Of a stretch of DNA of 22,155 bases, positions 1 to 7,834 are shown in pieces. This stretch comes from Pontiella desulfatans (GTDB lineage Bacteria; Verrucomicrobiota; Kiritimatiellia; Kiritimatiellales; Pontiellaceae), in NCBI GenBank assembly GCA_029287275.1, contig JARFRL010000146.1, positions 1 to 22,155 on the forward strand, given 5' to 3'. Positions within the stretch are counted from its first letter, which is position 1. Each line of letters begins with the position of its first letter. Made by a program: the position numbers and the translations under genes. The notes under the pieces were generated by a model. That model ran no database searches and was not told the origin of the DNA. It was given only the letters and a program-made list of their open reading frames with translations.

Positions 1-1
1 G

Positions 2-1210
2 ATCCGCGAAACGATTCTCGCGGGCGGAAGCCCGCCCGCCGCCGACGCGGTGGTTCACTTCGGCAACGCCTATGATCCCTCCATCACCGAATCCATGAGC
101 AAGGCCGAAACCGCGGCGCGCGCCAAGGCGATCAAAGAAGCCATCGCGGCCGAGGGCGGCGACCAGCTGGCCTCCGCCGGCTGCATGATCCGCCGCAAGG
201 TGAAGAGCCGCCTCTTCGTCGACCGCACGCGGCGCATGGCGCAGTCGCTCTTCAGCAGCCTCTACTATCTCTACGCCGTCACGCCCTCCGGTAAAACCAT
301 CCGCGACATCGTCGGCGGCATGACCGGCGCGGAAGCCGGCGCGGCGATCGACGACGCGCTGATCGCGCGGCTGGTCGAAACCGCGAACAAGGTCGAGCAC
401 GCGGAGCGCATCCAGCCGGGGCGCTATCGGATCATCACCGGCCCCGACGTCACGGGCGTGATCGCGCACGAGGCCTTCGGGCACACGCAAGAGGGCGACA
501 CCTGCCGCCTCGGCCGCAGTTGCGCGCCGGGCCTCAAAAAGAAAGGCGTGCTGGTGGGCAACAAGCACGCGTCGATCATCAACAACGCGGGTGTTTTCCA
601 AATGGGCGAAACGCCCTACGGCGTCAACGGCACGCATTTCTTCGACGACGAGGGCTTCATCGCCCGCCCGCAGGTCATTCTGAATGAAGGCGAACTGTCG
701 TCTCCGATGAACGATCTGATCTCGTCGCTCGTTGGCGACATCAACGGCCCTTCGCCGCGGCAGTCGAACGGCAAGCGCGAGAGCTGGAAGCGCCCGCTGA
801 TGCCGCGCCAGACCAACACCTACTTCACCGCCGGGGACAAAACCCTCGACCAGCTCGCGGAGCTCTGCGGCGACGGCTACATCGCGGAACACGCGCACGG
901 CGGCATGGAGGACCCGAAAGGCATGGGCCTCACCGCGGGCACCGAATATCTCGAGGAAGTTAAAGACGGCGAACGCACCGGCAAGCTGTTCCTCGGCCCG
1001 CAAGGCGGGCACATCGAACTCTCCGATCCCGTGCCGCGGCTACTTAATTCGATCGTCGCGAAAAGCGTCATTTCCGAAGAAGACCCCATGAATGAAACCG
1101 GTGGCGAACCCATCAATAAATGGGGCGGTTGCGGAAAATACCACAAAGAAGGCGTCGAAGCCGGCTGCGGCGGACCCTGGATCCTGTGGGAAGGCATCAC
1201 CTGCGGATAA
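2..1210 (+). CDS. tldD: TldD/PmbA-family metalloprotease, 5' end cut by the window edge
   Basis: This is the C-terminal part of a TldD-like zinc protease; the family processes small peptides (microcin, antitoxin) with a PmbA/TldE partner. The frame is open to the window edge, so the GTG at 50 is probably internal and the true start lies upstream. The visible part is about 400 residues; full TldD is usually 450-480. The family zinc motif HEAFGH (HExxxH) is at 467-484. The C-terminal cysteine motif is present as GGCGK, but the tail departs from the usual CGKxGQ form and carries extra cysteines. No PmbA partner is visible; it may lie upstream. Transcription ends at a strong hairpin at 1254-1281. 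The family call is firm; which of the two paralogues it is, and its substrate, are inference. Confidence 0.85.
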   Translation: MRETILAGGSPPAADAVVHFGNAYDPSITESMSKAETAARAKAIKEAIAAEGGDQLASAGCMIRRKVKSRLFVDRTRRMAQSLFSSLYYLYAVTPSGKTIRDIVGGMTGAEAGAAIDDALIARLVETANKVEHAERIQPGRYRIITGPDVTGVIAHEAFGHTQEGDTCRLGRSCAPGLKKKGVLVGNKHASIINNAGVFQMGETPYGVNGTHFFDDEGFIARPQVILNEGELSSPMNDLISSLVGDINGPSPRQSNGKRESWKRPLMPRQTNTYFTAGDKTLDQLAELCGDGYIAEHAHGGMEDPKGMGLTAGTEYLEEVKDGERTGKLFLGPQGGHIELSDPVPRLLNSIVAKSVISEEDPMNETGGEPINKWGGCGKYHKEGVEAGCGGPWILWEGITCG

Positions 1211-1220
1211 CGCGCGCCGC

Positions 1221-1242
1221 GGACGGCCGAGGGCCGCCGTCC
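1221..1242. repeat. GC-rich inverted repeat after tldD
   Basis: GGACGGC at 1221-1227 pairs with GCCGTCC at 1236-1242 across an 8-base spacer. It has no T-run directly after it, and a proper terminator follows at 1254. It could be one copy of a dispersed extragenic palindrome or simply part of the 3' untranslated region. Only one copy is visible here. Confidence 0.4.
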
Positions 1243-1253
1243 CTACCTCGAAA

Positions 1254-1281
1254 AAAAGCCCGAGCGCGTGCTCGGGCTTTT
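1254..1281. terminator. Bidirectional intrinsic terminator between tldD and the RRM gene
   Basis: AAAAGCCCGAG (1254-1264) pairs with CTCGGGCTTTT (1271-1281) around a 6-base loop. An A-run on the left and T-rich sequence on the right (TTTTGTCGTTTTT) let it end both the rightward tldD-like gene and the leftward RRM gene. Confidence 0.85.
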
Positions 1282-1309
1282 GTCGTTTTTATTGAACGGG
1301 ATTCTGGTT

Positions 1310-1618
1310 TTAGTAGCGGCCGCGGCCGCCCCCTCCACCCCCGCCTCCTTCGCGGCGGGGAGCGCGTTCCTCGCGCGGTTTGGCGATGTTGACGCGCAGA
1401 TCGCGGCCATCGAGCGGTTTGTCGTTGAACATTTCGACGGCGGCGTTGGCTTCCTCGACCGTCTCCATTTCCACGAACGCGAAGCCGCGCGAGCGACTGG
1501 TGAATTTATCGAGCATCAGCTGGCACGACACGACGTTGCCGGCTTGTTGGAACATCGCTTCCAGATCTTCCTCGGTGGAGTTGTAGGATAGGTTTCCCAC
1601 GTATATTCTTTTTTCCAT
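1310..1618 (-). CDS. Small RRM RNA-binding protein with glycine-rich tail
   Basis: A 102-residue protein made of one RNA recognition motif plus a short tail. RNP2 is IYVGNL (residues 5-10) and RNP1 is RGFAFVEM (residues 44-51), both with the aromatic residues that stack on RNA. Residues 82-102 are Arg- and Gly-rich with an unbroken run of eight glycines. This is the layout of the cyanobacterial and PVC Rbp proteins, single-stranded RNA binders that are often cold-induced. A purine-rich GGGAAGAGAGAG stretch lies upstream of the ATG. A 7-bp hairpin at 1678-1695 lies in the likely 5' leader. The RNA target is unknown. Confidence 0.9.
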   Translation of the reverse strand: MEKRIYVGNLSYNSTEEDLEAMFQQAGNVVSCQLMLDKFTSRSRGFAFVEMETVEEANAAVEMFNDKPLDGRDLRVNIAKPREERAPRREGGGGGGGGRGRY

Positions 1619-1677
1619 TGTTGGCTCTCTCTTCCCTCACCCAGCGCCCGCGTCTGTCCCGACTCGTTCGGCTTTCC

Positions 1678-1695
1678 GGAAACCCCGTGGTTTCC
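1678..1695 (-). other. Hairpin in the probable 5' leader of the RRM gene
   Basis: GGAAACC (1678-1684) pairs with GGTTTCC (1689-1695) around a 4-base loop, about 60 bases upstream of the start codon of the RRM gene. Such leaders often carry regulatory structure in RNA-chaperone genes. No transcript start is known, so its place in the leader is inferred. Confidence 0.3.
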
Positions 1696-1782
1696 GCGAC
1701 GATACCGCGGCCCCGTTCTGTGTGTTTACAAGCGAAGAGCTTAATCGAGCCCGAAGGGAAATCAATCCTTATCCCGATGTTT

Positions 1783-1803
1783 ACAAAACAGCCGCCGCGG
1801 CTG
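1783..1803 (-). terminator. Probable terminator of typA
   Basis: On the minus strand CAGCCG and CGGCTG (plus positions 1789-1803) form a 6-bp stem with a 3-base loop, followed by TTTTGT. It lies about 30 bases past the typA stop. The short T-run makes it moderate rather than strong. Confidence 0.5.
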
Positions 1804-1831
1804 AACGGTAGCCGCCGCGGCCCGGTTTGTT

Positions 1832-3640
1832 TTAGTCGGCTTTCTGGCGGCTGGCGCGTTTGCGATCGTTCTCGGTGAGCATCTTCTTGCGCATGCGGAT
1901 GTTGTTGGGGGTGATCTCGACCAGCTCGTCGGCGGCGATGTATTCGAGCGCCTCTTCCAAACTTTTGACCTGGGCCGGCGCGATTTTCATGGCGCGGTCG
2001 GTGCCGGAGGCGCGGACGTTGGTGAGCTGCTTGGCCTTCTGCATGTTGACGACCAGATCCTTGTCGAGACAGTGCTCGGCGACGATCATGCCTTCATAGC
2101 ACTCCTCGCCGGGATTAACGAAAAAGACGCCGCGCTGTTGCAACCCGTCGATCGCGAACGCGACGGTGGGGCCTTTGCCTTGGGAAATCAGCACGCCGTT
2201 GTTGCGCTGCTGGATCTCGCCTTTAAAGGGCTCGTAGTGCAGGAAACGGTGCGTGACGATCGCCTCGCCGGCGGAGGCGGTGAGCATTTTGGAGCGCAGG
2301 CCAATCAGGCCGCGGGTCGGAATCTGGAAACGGATGGTTTTACGCAGCCCGTGCTGCTCCATGTCGACCATCTCGCCCTTGCGGGTTCCGGCGACCTCGA
2401 TCACCTTGCCCGCGTACTCGTCCGGCACGTCGATGTGCAGGATCTCGATGGGCTCTTCCTTCTTGCCGTGCTTTTCCTTGAAGATCACCTGCGGCTGCGC
2501 GACGGACATTTCGAACCCTTCGCGGCGCATGGTCTCGATGAGAATGGAAAGGTGCAGCACGCCGCGGCCGCTGACGCGGAACGAATCGCCGCTGGTTTCC
2601 TCGACGCGCAACGCGACGTCGCGCTCGGTCTCTTTGAGCAGGCGCTCGCGCAGATGGCGGCTGGTGACGAACTGGCCGTCCTGGCCGTAAAAGGGGGAAT
2701 CGTTCACGCTGAAGGTCATCGAAAGCGTCGGTTCGTCGATGTGGATCGGCGGGAGCGCTTCCGGCGTGTCGAACGCGGTGATGCAGTCGCCGATGTCGAT
2801 GTCGGGAATGCCGACGATCGCGCACAGGTCGCCGCAGGGCACTTCATCGACCTCGTTGCGGCCGAGGCCTTCGAAGGTGAAGAGCTGCTTGATTTTGGTT
2901 TGAGCCTGTTTGCCGTCGCGGCGAATGTGCATGAGCGGTTGTTTGGTGTTGAGCGTTCCGCGATAGACGCGGCCGACGCCGATACGACCGACATAGTCGC
3001 TGTAGTCGATGGAGGTGACCTGCATCTGAACCGGGCCGTCGTTCACTTTCGGCGCGGGAATGTGTTCGAGCACCGCGTCCATCAGCGGCAGCATCGAATC
3101 GCGCGGGCCGTCCAGCACGGTATCCGCCCAACCGTTTTTACCGGAGCAGTAGAGCATCGGGAAGTCCAGTTGATCGTCGTTGGCTTCCAGCTCCGCGAAG
3201 AGATCGAACACGAGGTCGTGAATCACGTCCGGGCGGGCGTCCGGCTTGTCGATCTTGTTGATGAGCACGACCGCTTTGAGGTTCAGTTCCAACGCCTTGT
3301 CCAGCACGAAGCGGGTCTGGGGCATCGGCCCTTCGGCCGCGTCGACCAGCAACAGCACGCCGTCGGCGAGGTTGAGCACGCGCTCCACCTGCCCGCCGAA
3401 ATCACTATGGCCGGGGGTGTCGATCACGTTGACCTTGACGCCCTTGTAGTTGACGCTGATGTTCTTCGAAAGGATGGTGATGCCGCGCTCGCGCTCGAGG
3501 TCGTTGCTGTCGAGCAAACACTCCTGCATGTCCTCGTTGTCGCGAAACAGATCGGCCTGCTTGATGATTTCGTCCACCAACGTGGTTTTGCCGTGGTCGA
3601 CGTGCGCGATGATCGCGATATTTCTAATTTCCTGGGCCAT
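1832..3640 (-). CDS. typA: Ribosome-associated GTPase TypA/BipA
   Basis: A 602-residue translational GTPase (usual TypA length about 600-615) that binds the ribosome and supports growth under cold and other stresses. The G motifs are all visible: P-loop HVDHGKT (residues 13-19), the ERERGITI switch I segment, DTPGH, NKID, and SGK near residue 170. EF-G-like domains III and V and the TypA-specific C-terminal domain follow, ending in a basic tail. I chose the ATG at 3640 rather than one further upstream because GGAGG sits 7 bases before it and homologues begin at MxxxIRNIAIIAHVDHGKTT. A sigma-70-like promoter is at 3718-3745. The gene stands alone between two terminators. Confidence 0.97.
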   Translation of the reverse strand: MAQEIRNIAIIAHVDHGKTTLVDEIIKQADLFRDNEDMQECLLDSNDLERERGITILSKNISVNYKGVKVNVIDTPGHSDFGGQVERVLNLADGVLLLVDAAEGPMPQTRFVLDKALELNLKAVVLINKIDKPDARPDVIHDLVFDLFAELEANDDQLDFPMLYCSGKNGWADTVLDGPRDSMLPLMDAVLEHIPAPKVNDGPVQMQVTSIDYSDYVGRIGVGRVYRGTLNTKQPLMHIRRDGKQAQTKIKQLFTFEGLGRNEVDEVPCGDLCAIVGIPDIDIGDCITAFDTPEALPPIHIDEPTLSMTFSVNDSPFYGQDGQFVTSRHLRERLLKETERDVALRVEETSGDSFRVSGRGVLHLSILIETMRREGFEMSVAQPQVIFKEKHGKKEEPIEILHIDVPDEYAGKVIEVAGTRKGEMVDMEQHGLRKTIRFQIPTRGLIGLRSKMLTASAGEAIVTHRFLHYEPFKGEIQQRNNGVLISQGKGPTVAFAIDGLQQRGVFFVNPGEECYEGMIVAEHCLDKDLVVNMQKAKQLTNVRASGTDRAMKIAPAQVKSLEEALEYIAADELVEITPNNIRMRKKMLTENDRKRASRQKAD

Positions 3641-3717
3641 TCGGAGCCTCCGCGGAGCCGTGGCTCCAAATTCTTTAAGTGTTTCCCGCAAAGCGGATTT
3701 ATGAAAAACGAGGCGCG

Positions 3718-3745
3718 AAGATACCCCTTTTGAGCCGAAAATCAA
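3718..3745 (-). promoter_or_regulatory. Putative sigma-70 promoter of typA
   Basis: On the minus strand TTGATT (3745-3740) is followed after 16 bases by TATCTT (3723-3718), giving a leader of about 70 bases before the typA ATG. It sits just past the terminator of the upstream gene, which fits an independent transcription unit. Confidence 0.4.
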
Positions 3746-3774
3746 CGAAACAACTTCTTTTAAACGCGGTCACG

Positions 3775-3806
3775 AAAAAGCCGCGCCCCTCGAGGAGCGC
3801 GGCTTT
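3775..3806 (-). terminator. Terminator of the secreted-protein gene
   Basis: AAAGCCGCGC (3777-3786) pairs with GCGCGGCTTT (3797-3806), with further CCTCGAGG self-pairing inside. The A-run at 3775-3779 gives a T-run on the minus strand. It ends the leftward 197-residue gene before the typA promoter. Confidence 0.85.
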
Positions 3807-3825
3807 CGGAATCCCAAACGGCGGT

Positions 3826-4419
3826 TTAACGGCGTATAATCTCTTTGAAATCGTAGTTAATGAACCAGAACGGGGTCTCCGCGTGGTTCAGCAAATAGCC
3901 CTTTTCCATTCCGTCGTCGGCGCGCGCCGACCAGCCCGCCTCCGCGTGTTTCGCCGACTCCCGCCGCGCCATTTCCTTGCCGCCCACACTGATCACCGCC
4001 GCGCTGTCGAGATCGAACTCGTCGATTTCGTAGCGCTTCACGTAGCTGGGATGAAGGTAGACGTAGACATAATGATCGCCGGGCTCGAGATTGATGTAAT
4101 GCACGGTTTCCGCCAGCACCACGCCGGGCGTGTCGCCGTCGGTTTTCTTGGTCGCCATCTGCGTGACGTCCAACTCATCGATCCAACCGCCTTCCGTGGT
4201 GAAATAAACCCCCAATCGAATCCAACGGGCCGCGGCGCCTTGCTGGTGGTCCTGCTCGGTCTGCACCTCGTAATACGGCGTGTAAACCGAGTCCTCGACT
4301 CGAATGTCCTTGATCGTCACCTTAATCGCCTGATCGCTCTGCGCCGCGAAAACGGGCGCGGCGCTTAAACCCGCGAAAACCACCCCGGCCATGACGCTTG
4401 ATTTCAATTTCATCTTCAT
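3826..4419 (-). CDS. Secreted protein of unknown function
   Basis: I do not recognise the function. The 197-residue product has a clear Sec signal peptide (basic start, hydrophobic residues 8-22, likely cut near VFA-A at 25), so it should be periplasmic or surface-exposed. The mature part starts with alternating hydrophobic residues (IKVTIKDIRVEDSVYTPYYEV), suggesting a beta-rich fold, and ends with an aromatic segment and two arginines. GGGAG lies 8 bases before the chosen ATG. It resembles short exported proteins found beside pilus genes in Akkermansia and relatives, but that is only an impression. It is a single-gene unit, divergent from ruvA. Confidence 0.8.
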   Translation of the reverse strand: MKMKLKSSVMAGVVFAGLSAAPVFAAQSDQAIKVTIKDIRVEDSVYTPYYEVQTEQDHQQGAAARWIRLGVYFTTEGGWIDELDVTQMATKKTDGDTPGVVLAETVHYINLEPGDHYVYVYLHPSYVKRYEIDEFDLDSAAVISVGGKEMARRESAKHAEAGWSARADDGMEKGYLLNHAETPFWFINYDFKEIIRR

Positions 4420-4453
4420 TGGAATGTCTCCCTTCGTTTGATTTCGATTAATT

Positions 4454-4486
4454 CGTTGCAGTCCGTTCGCAGAAGCAACGCGGACT
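4454..4486. other. Interleaved inverted repeats between the secreted-protein gene and ruvA
   Basis: CGTTGC (4454-4459) matches GCAACG (4475-4480), and the abutting AGTCCG (4460-4465) matches CGGACT (4481-4486). The two stems are interleaved, so only one can form at a time. In the ruvA direction the second stem is followed by a TTTACAACTTTTTT stretch. It could be a regulator site or a small RNA switch; chance is possible. Confidence 0.3.
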
Positions 4487-4566
4487 TTACAACTTTTTTC
4501 AGGCCGATCTCAGTCCCGCCGGAAAAGGCTGTATTTCCCCGGCGGCTTTCGGCAACATGCCCAACC

Positions 4567-5156
4567 ATGATCACGTTTCTAGAAGGCAAACTCCAGGTCA
4601 AGCAGCTCGGCCGCGTTGAAATGAACGTCGGCGGCGTTGGCTACGAGGTATTCATTCCGCTCAGCAGCTACGACGCCCTCCCGCTCGAGGGCGAGCACTG
4701 CCGCGTGCTGACCCACCATCACATCACCGACGCCGACCAAAAACTCTTCGGCTTTCAGTCCGAAGACGAGCGCGACATGTTTCTGAAGCTGCTCACCATC
4801 AGCGGCGTCGGCCCCAAACTCGCGATCGCGGCCCTCTCCGGCCTGCCCGTCCGCGAACTTAAAAACGCGCTGATCAACGGCGACGTCAAACGCGTCTCCA
4901 CGATTTCGGGCATCGGCAAAAAGACCGCGGAGCGGATCGTGATGGAGCTGCGCGACAAATTCGACTCCGGCGAGCAGCTCGACGCCTTCGCGCCGATCGA
5001 CGCCGCGACCGGCGACACCCGCATGCGCGACGCGGCCCTCGCCCTCGCCGCCCTCGGGCAAAAACCAGAAGACGCCGCGAAAATGATCAAAGGCGTCGCC
5101 AAAAACCTCGCGCCCGACATGACCGTTGAAGACCTCATCCGAATGGCGCTCACGAA

Positions 5157-5160
<4 letters not shown>
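4567..5160 (+). CDS. ruvA: Holliday junction branch migration protein RuvA
   Basis: A 197-residue RuvA (family about 190-205) that binds the four-way DNA junction as a tetramer and loads RuvB. The N-terminal OB-fold starts MITFLEGKLQ. Two helix-hairpin-helix motifs follow (LLTISGVGPKLAIAAL and STISGIGKKTAERIV), then a linker and the C-terminal RuvB-binding domain. The ATG at 4567 was chosen because the family begins exactly here; no strong Shine-Dalgarno is visible. Its stop overlaps the ruvB ATG by 4 bases, implying translational coupling. No ruvC is present in the window. Confidence 0.97.
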
Positions 5161-6136
<976 letters not shown>

Positions 6137-6143
<7 letters not shown>

Positions 6144-6475
6144 AGATCGTCCACCACGAATTCGTGACTCGCGACCTGATTGACGATATTGGTGACGTTG
6201 ACCGGTGTCGAACCGATTTTCAAAGCGGAAAACCCGCCCTTGATGTAGTTGGTGATTCCCATGCCGATGGGGGCGTTGTCCGACACGAACTCGTCCATGG
6301 CCCACATTTCAACCGCGTTGTTCAACAACCGAACATTGGATTTACGCTGTGTCTCTAGACTGCGCGTGCGCGCGCCGGTGAACGCGGGAATGCCGATACC
6401 GGCCAACAACCCGATGATGGACACCGTGATGGCGATCTCAACTAGCGTGAATCCCTGTCGTTTTCGATTCTTCAT
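6137..6475 (-). CDS. Short type IV pilin / pseudopilin-like protein
   Basis: A 112-residue prepilin. The type III leader MKNRKRQG is followed by FTLVE, so prepilin peptidase should cut after Gly8 and leave Phe as residue 1 and Glu as residue 5. A hydrophobic helix then runs to about residue 32. The short globular part has the pattern ...NVRLLNNAVEMWAM...ITNYIKGG, typical of very small pilin-like proteins found in many copies in Verrucomicrobiota, Kiritimatiellota and Lentisphaerota. No pilus assembly gene is nearby. A TATAAG box lies only 11 bases before the ATG. Its 3' end overlaps ruvB by 7 bases in a convergent arrangement. Confidence 0.85.
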
Positions 6476-6486
6476 GGAGGACCTTG

Positions 6487-6515
6487 CTTATAGCAATCCC
6501 CATGTAGAACCCCAA
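6487..6515 (-). promoter_or_regulatory. Putative promoter of the pilin-like gene
   Basis: On the minus strand TTGGGG (6515-6510), a 17-base spacer and an extended -10 TGCTATAAG (TATAAG at 6492-6487). Transcription would begin only about 5 bases before the ATG, giving a nearly leaderless mRNA. Confidence 0.3.
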
Positions 6516-6530
6516 AACGGCGGCTTTCAA

Positions 6531-6551
6531 GCTAAAACAGGGTGTTTTAGC
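6531..6551. other. Perfect 9-bp inverted repeat between ppiC and the pilin gene
   Basis: GCTAAAACA (6531-6539) and TGTTTTAGC (6543-6551) flank GGG. The hairpin lies 26 bases past the ppiC stop and just upstream of the pilin promoter. There is no T-run on the minus strand, so it is a poor terminator and may be an operator instead. Confidence 0.45.
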
Positions 6552-6577
6552 AGATTATATTTCGTCTAAACCGGCGC

Positions 6578-6859
6578 CTAATCGACGCGGGCGGTGACTT
6601 CCACGAGGTGAAAACCAAACTGGGTTTTAACCGGGCCTTGCACTTCGCCGACCGGCGCGCTGAAGACGACTTCGTCGAACTCGCGGACCATTTGCCCCGG
6701 GCCAAAGGTGCCGAGCGCGCCGCCATCGGAGCCGGACGGACATTTGGAATGGCCCTTCGCGAGTTCCGCGAAATCCGCGCCTTCCTCGATCTGCTTCTTC
6801 AACGTGAGGCAATCCGCCTCCGTCGCCACCAAAATATGTCTAGCCGCCGCTGACGCCAT
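6578..6859 (-). CDS. ppiC: Parvulin-type peptidyl-prolyl isomerase PpiC
   Basis: A 93-residue stand-alone parvulin, the same length as E. coli PpiC, which isomerises Xaa-Pro bonds in the cytoplasm. Family active-site positions are visible: H8 (ARHILV), C40 in the HSKCPSG loop, GGxLGxFGPGQMVxxFD (residues 47-62), and H84 in TQFGFHLVEV. The ATG at 6859 was chosen over an upstream in-frame ATG because AGGAGAG lies about 8 bases before it and the family starts here. There is no signal peptide. It is divergent from the adenylate-kinase-like gene. An independent promoter probably separates it from the pilin gene. Confidence 0.95.
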   Translation of the reverse strand: MASAAARHILVATEADCLTLKKQIEEGADFAELAKGHSKCPSGSDGGALGTFGPGQMVREFDEVVFSAPVGEVQGPVKTQFGFHLVEVTARVD

Positions 6860-7004
6860 GATTTCTCTCCTGTTCGTTTTTGTTAAAGGGGGGAGTATCC
6901 GCCAACGGGCGGGGCGGCGCAACCCGCGAAACCGGAAATATGCCCGCCGCGTAAGATTTCTTAATAATGCTCGCGTCGCCGGCCACGGAGGATAGAATGC
7001 GCCC

Positions 7005-7823
7005 GTGAAGAGAATGAAGGGGCGCGTGAACGGTTCTTACGAAAACATCATCGTCATGGGGAAAAGCGGGGCGGGCAAGCAGCCGCGCGTGGACGCGCTG
7101 ACGCGGAAATTCGGGATGAAGCAACTCTCGACCGGAAACATCTTCCGACACTACCTCGGCCTCTTCGAAGCGCTCGGGCCGCGCGGACCGCTGGATCGGT
7201 TTCGCGACGAGACCGACGGCGCGTTCCTTCCCGACGACGAGATCCAGCACGCGCTGGGCATTTCCGACCGCGCGGACGCGGACGACGTGACGCTTGGACT
7301 GAAGGCGGCGTATTTCGTGAACCAGGGCCGATTCGTTCCGGACGAAATCACCAACGCCTTGTTCGCGGCCGCGTTCGAGGCCATGGACTATCGAGGCGCC
7401 GTGCTCGACGGTTTTCCGCGCACCGAGGAACAGGCGCGGTTTCTTAAAACGCTGGCGGACCGAAACGGCGCGCGGCTCGACGCGATTCTATGGGTTGAAA
7501 ACGAAGACGAGGCGATCATCGCCCGCGCCTTGGGCCGCAGAATCTGCGAAACCTGCGGCGGCGTCTATCACATGGAACACCGCCCTCCGCCGGAGCCCGG
7601 CGGGTGCGACGAGATGGCGCCGGACTGTCGAATCGTTCAGCGCGGCGACGACACCGTTGAAAGCCTGAAGGCTCGGCTGAGGGAGTTCAAAGAGAAAACC
7701 GAGCCCGCGATCGATTATCTCGCGGCGCTCGGTATTCCGATCCACCGGGTTTCCGGAAATCTCCCCGACTACGGCGCGGAAGCCGTCGAGGCGAGCGTCT
7801 TCGCGGCCATGGGCGTGGAATAG
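7005..7823 (+). CDS. Atypical adenylate kinase-like nucleoside monophosphate kinase
   Basis: Predicted to transfer phosphate from ATP to a nucleoside monophosphate. The STGNIFR (42-48), VPDE (111-114) and DGFPRT (135-140) motifs and the LID RRICETCGGVYH are those of adenylate kinase. LID cysteines C181, C184, C201 and C208 could bind zinc, although the last pair is C-x6-C, not the usual C-x2-C. Two oddities stand out. The P-loop reads GKSGAGKQP (19-27), lacking the usual GKGT after the lysine. There are also about 30-40 extra residues in the NMP-binding region (50-100), giving 272 residues against the usual 214. The GTG start at 7005 follows GGAGGA by 12 bases; an in-frame ATG at 7014 is an alternative. 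It could be the only adenylate kinase or a divergent paralogue; I left the symbol empty. Confidence 0.8.
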   Translation: MKRMKGRVNGSYENIIVMGKSGAGKQPRVDALTRKFGMKQLSTGNIFRHYLGLFEALGPRGPLDRFRDETDGAFLPDDEIQHALGISDRADADDVTLGLKAAYFVNQGRFVPDEITNALFAAAFEAMDYRGAVLDGFPRTEEQARFLKTLADRNGARLDAILWVENEDEAIIARALGRRICETCGGVYHMEHRPPPEPGGCDEMAPDCRIVQRGDDTVESLKARLREFKEKTEPAIDYLAALGIPIHRVSGNLPDYGAEAVEASVFAAMGVE

Positions 7824-7834
7824 ACGCTCAACGA

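Noticed and set aside
2072..3733. 553-residue open frame antisense to typA
   Set aside because: Its His/Asp/Val-rich composition is the mirror image of high-GC coding sequence; typA on the other strand is certain.
4416..4601. 61-residue leftward open frame between the secreted-protein gene and ruvA
   Set aside because: No ribosome site, it overlaps the ruvA start, and its product resembles nothing known.
6997..7008. Three-codon frame ATG CGC CCG TGA overlapping the kinase GTG
   Set aside because: It lies 4 bases after GGAGGA and could be a leader mini-ORF, but such short frames arise easily by chance and nothing else supports it.
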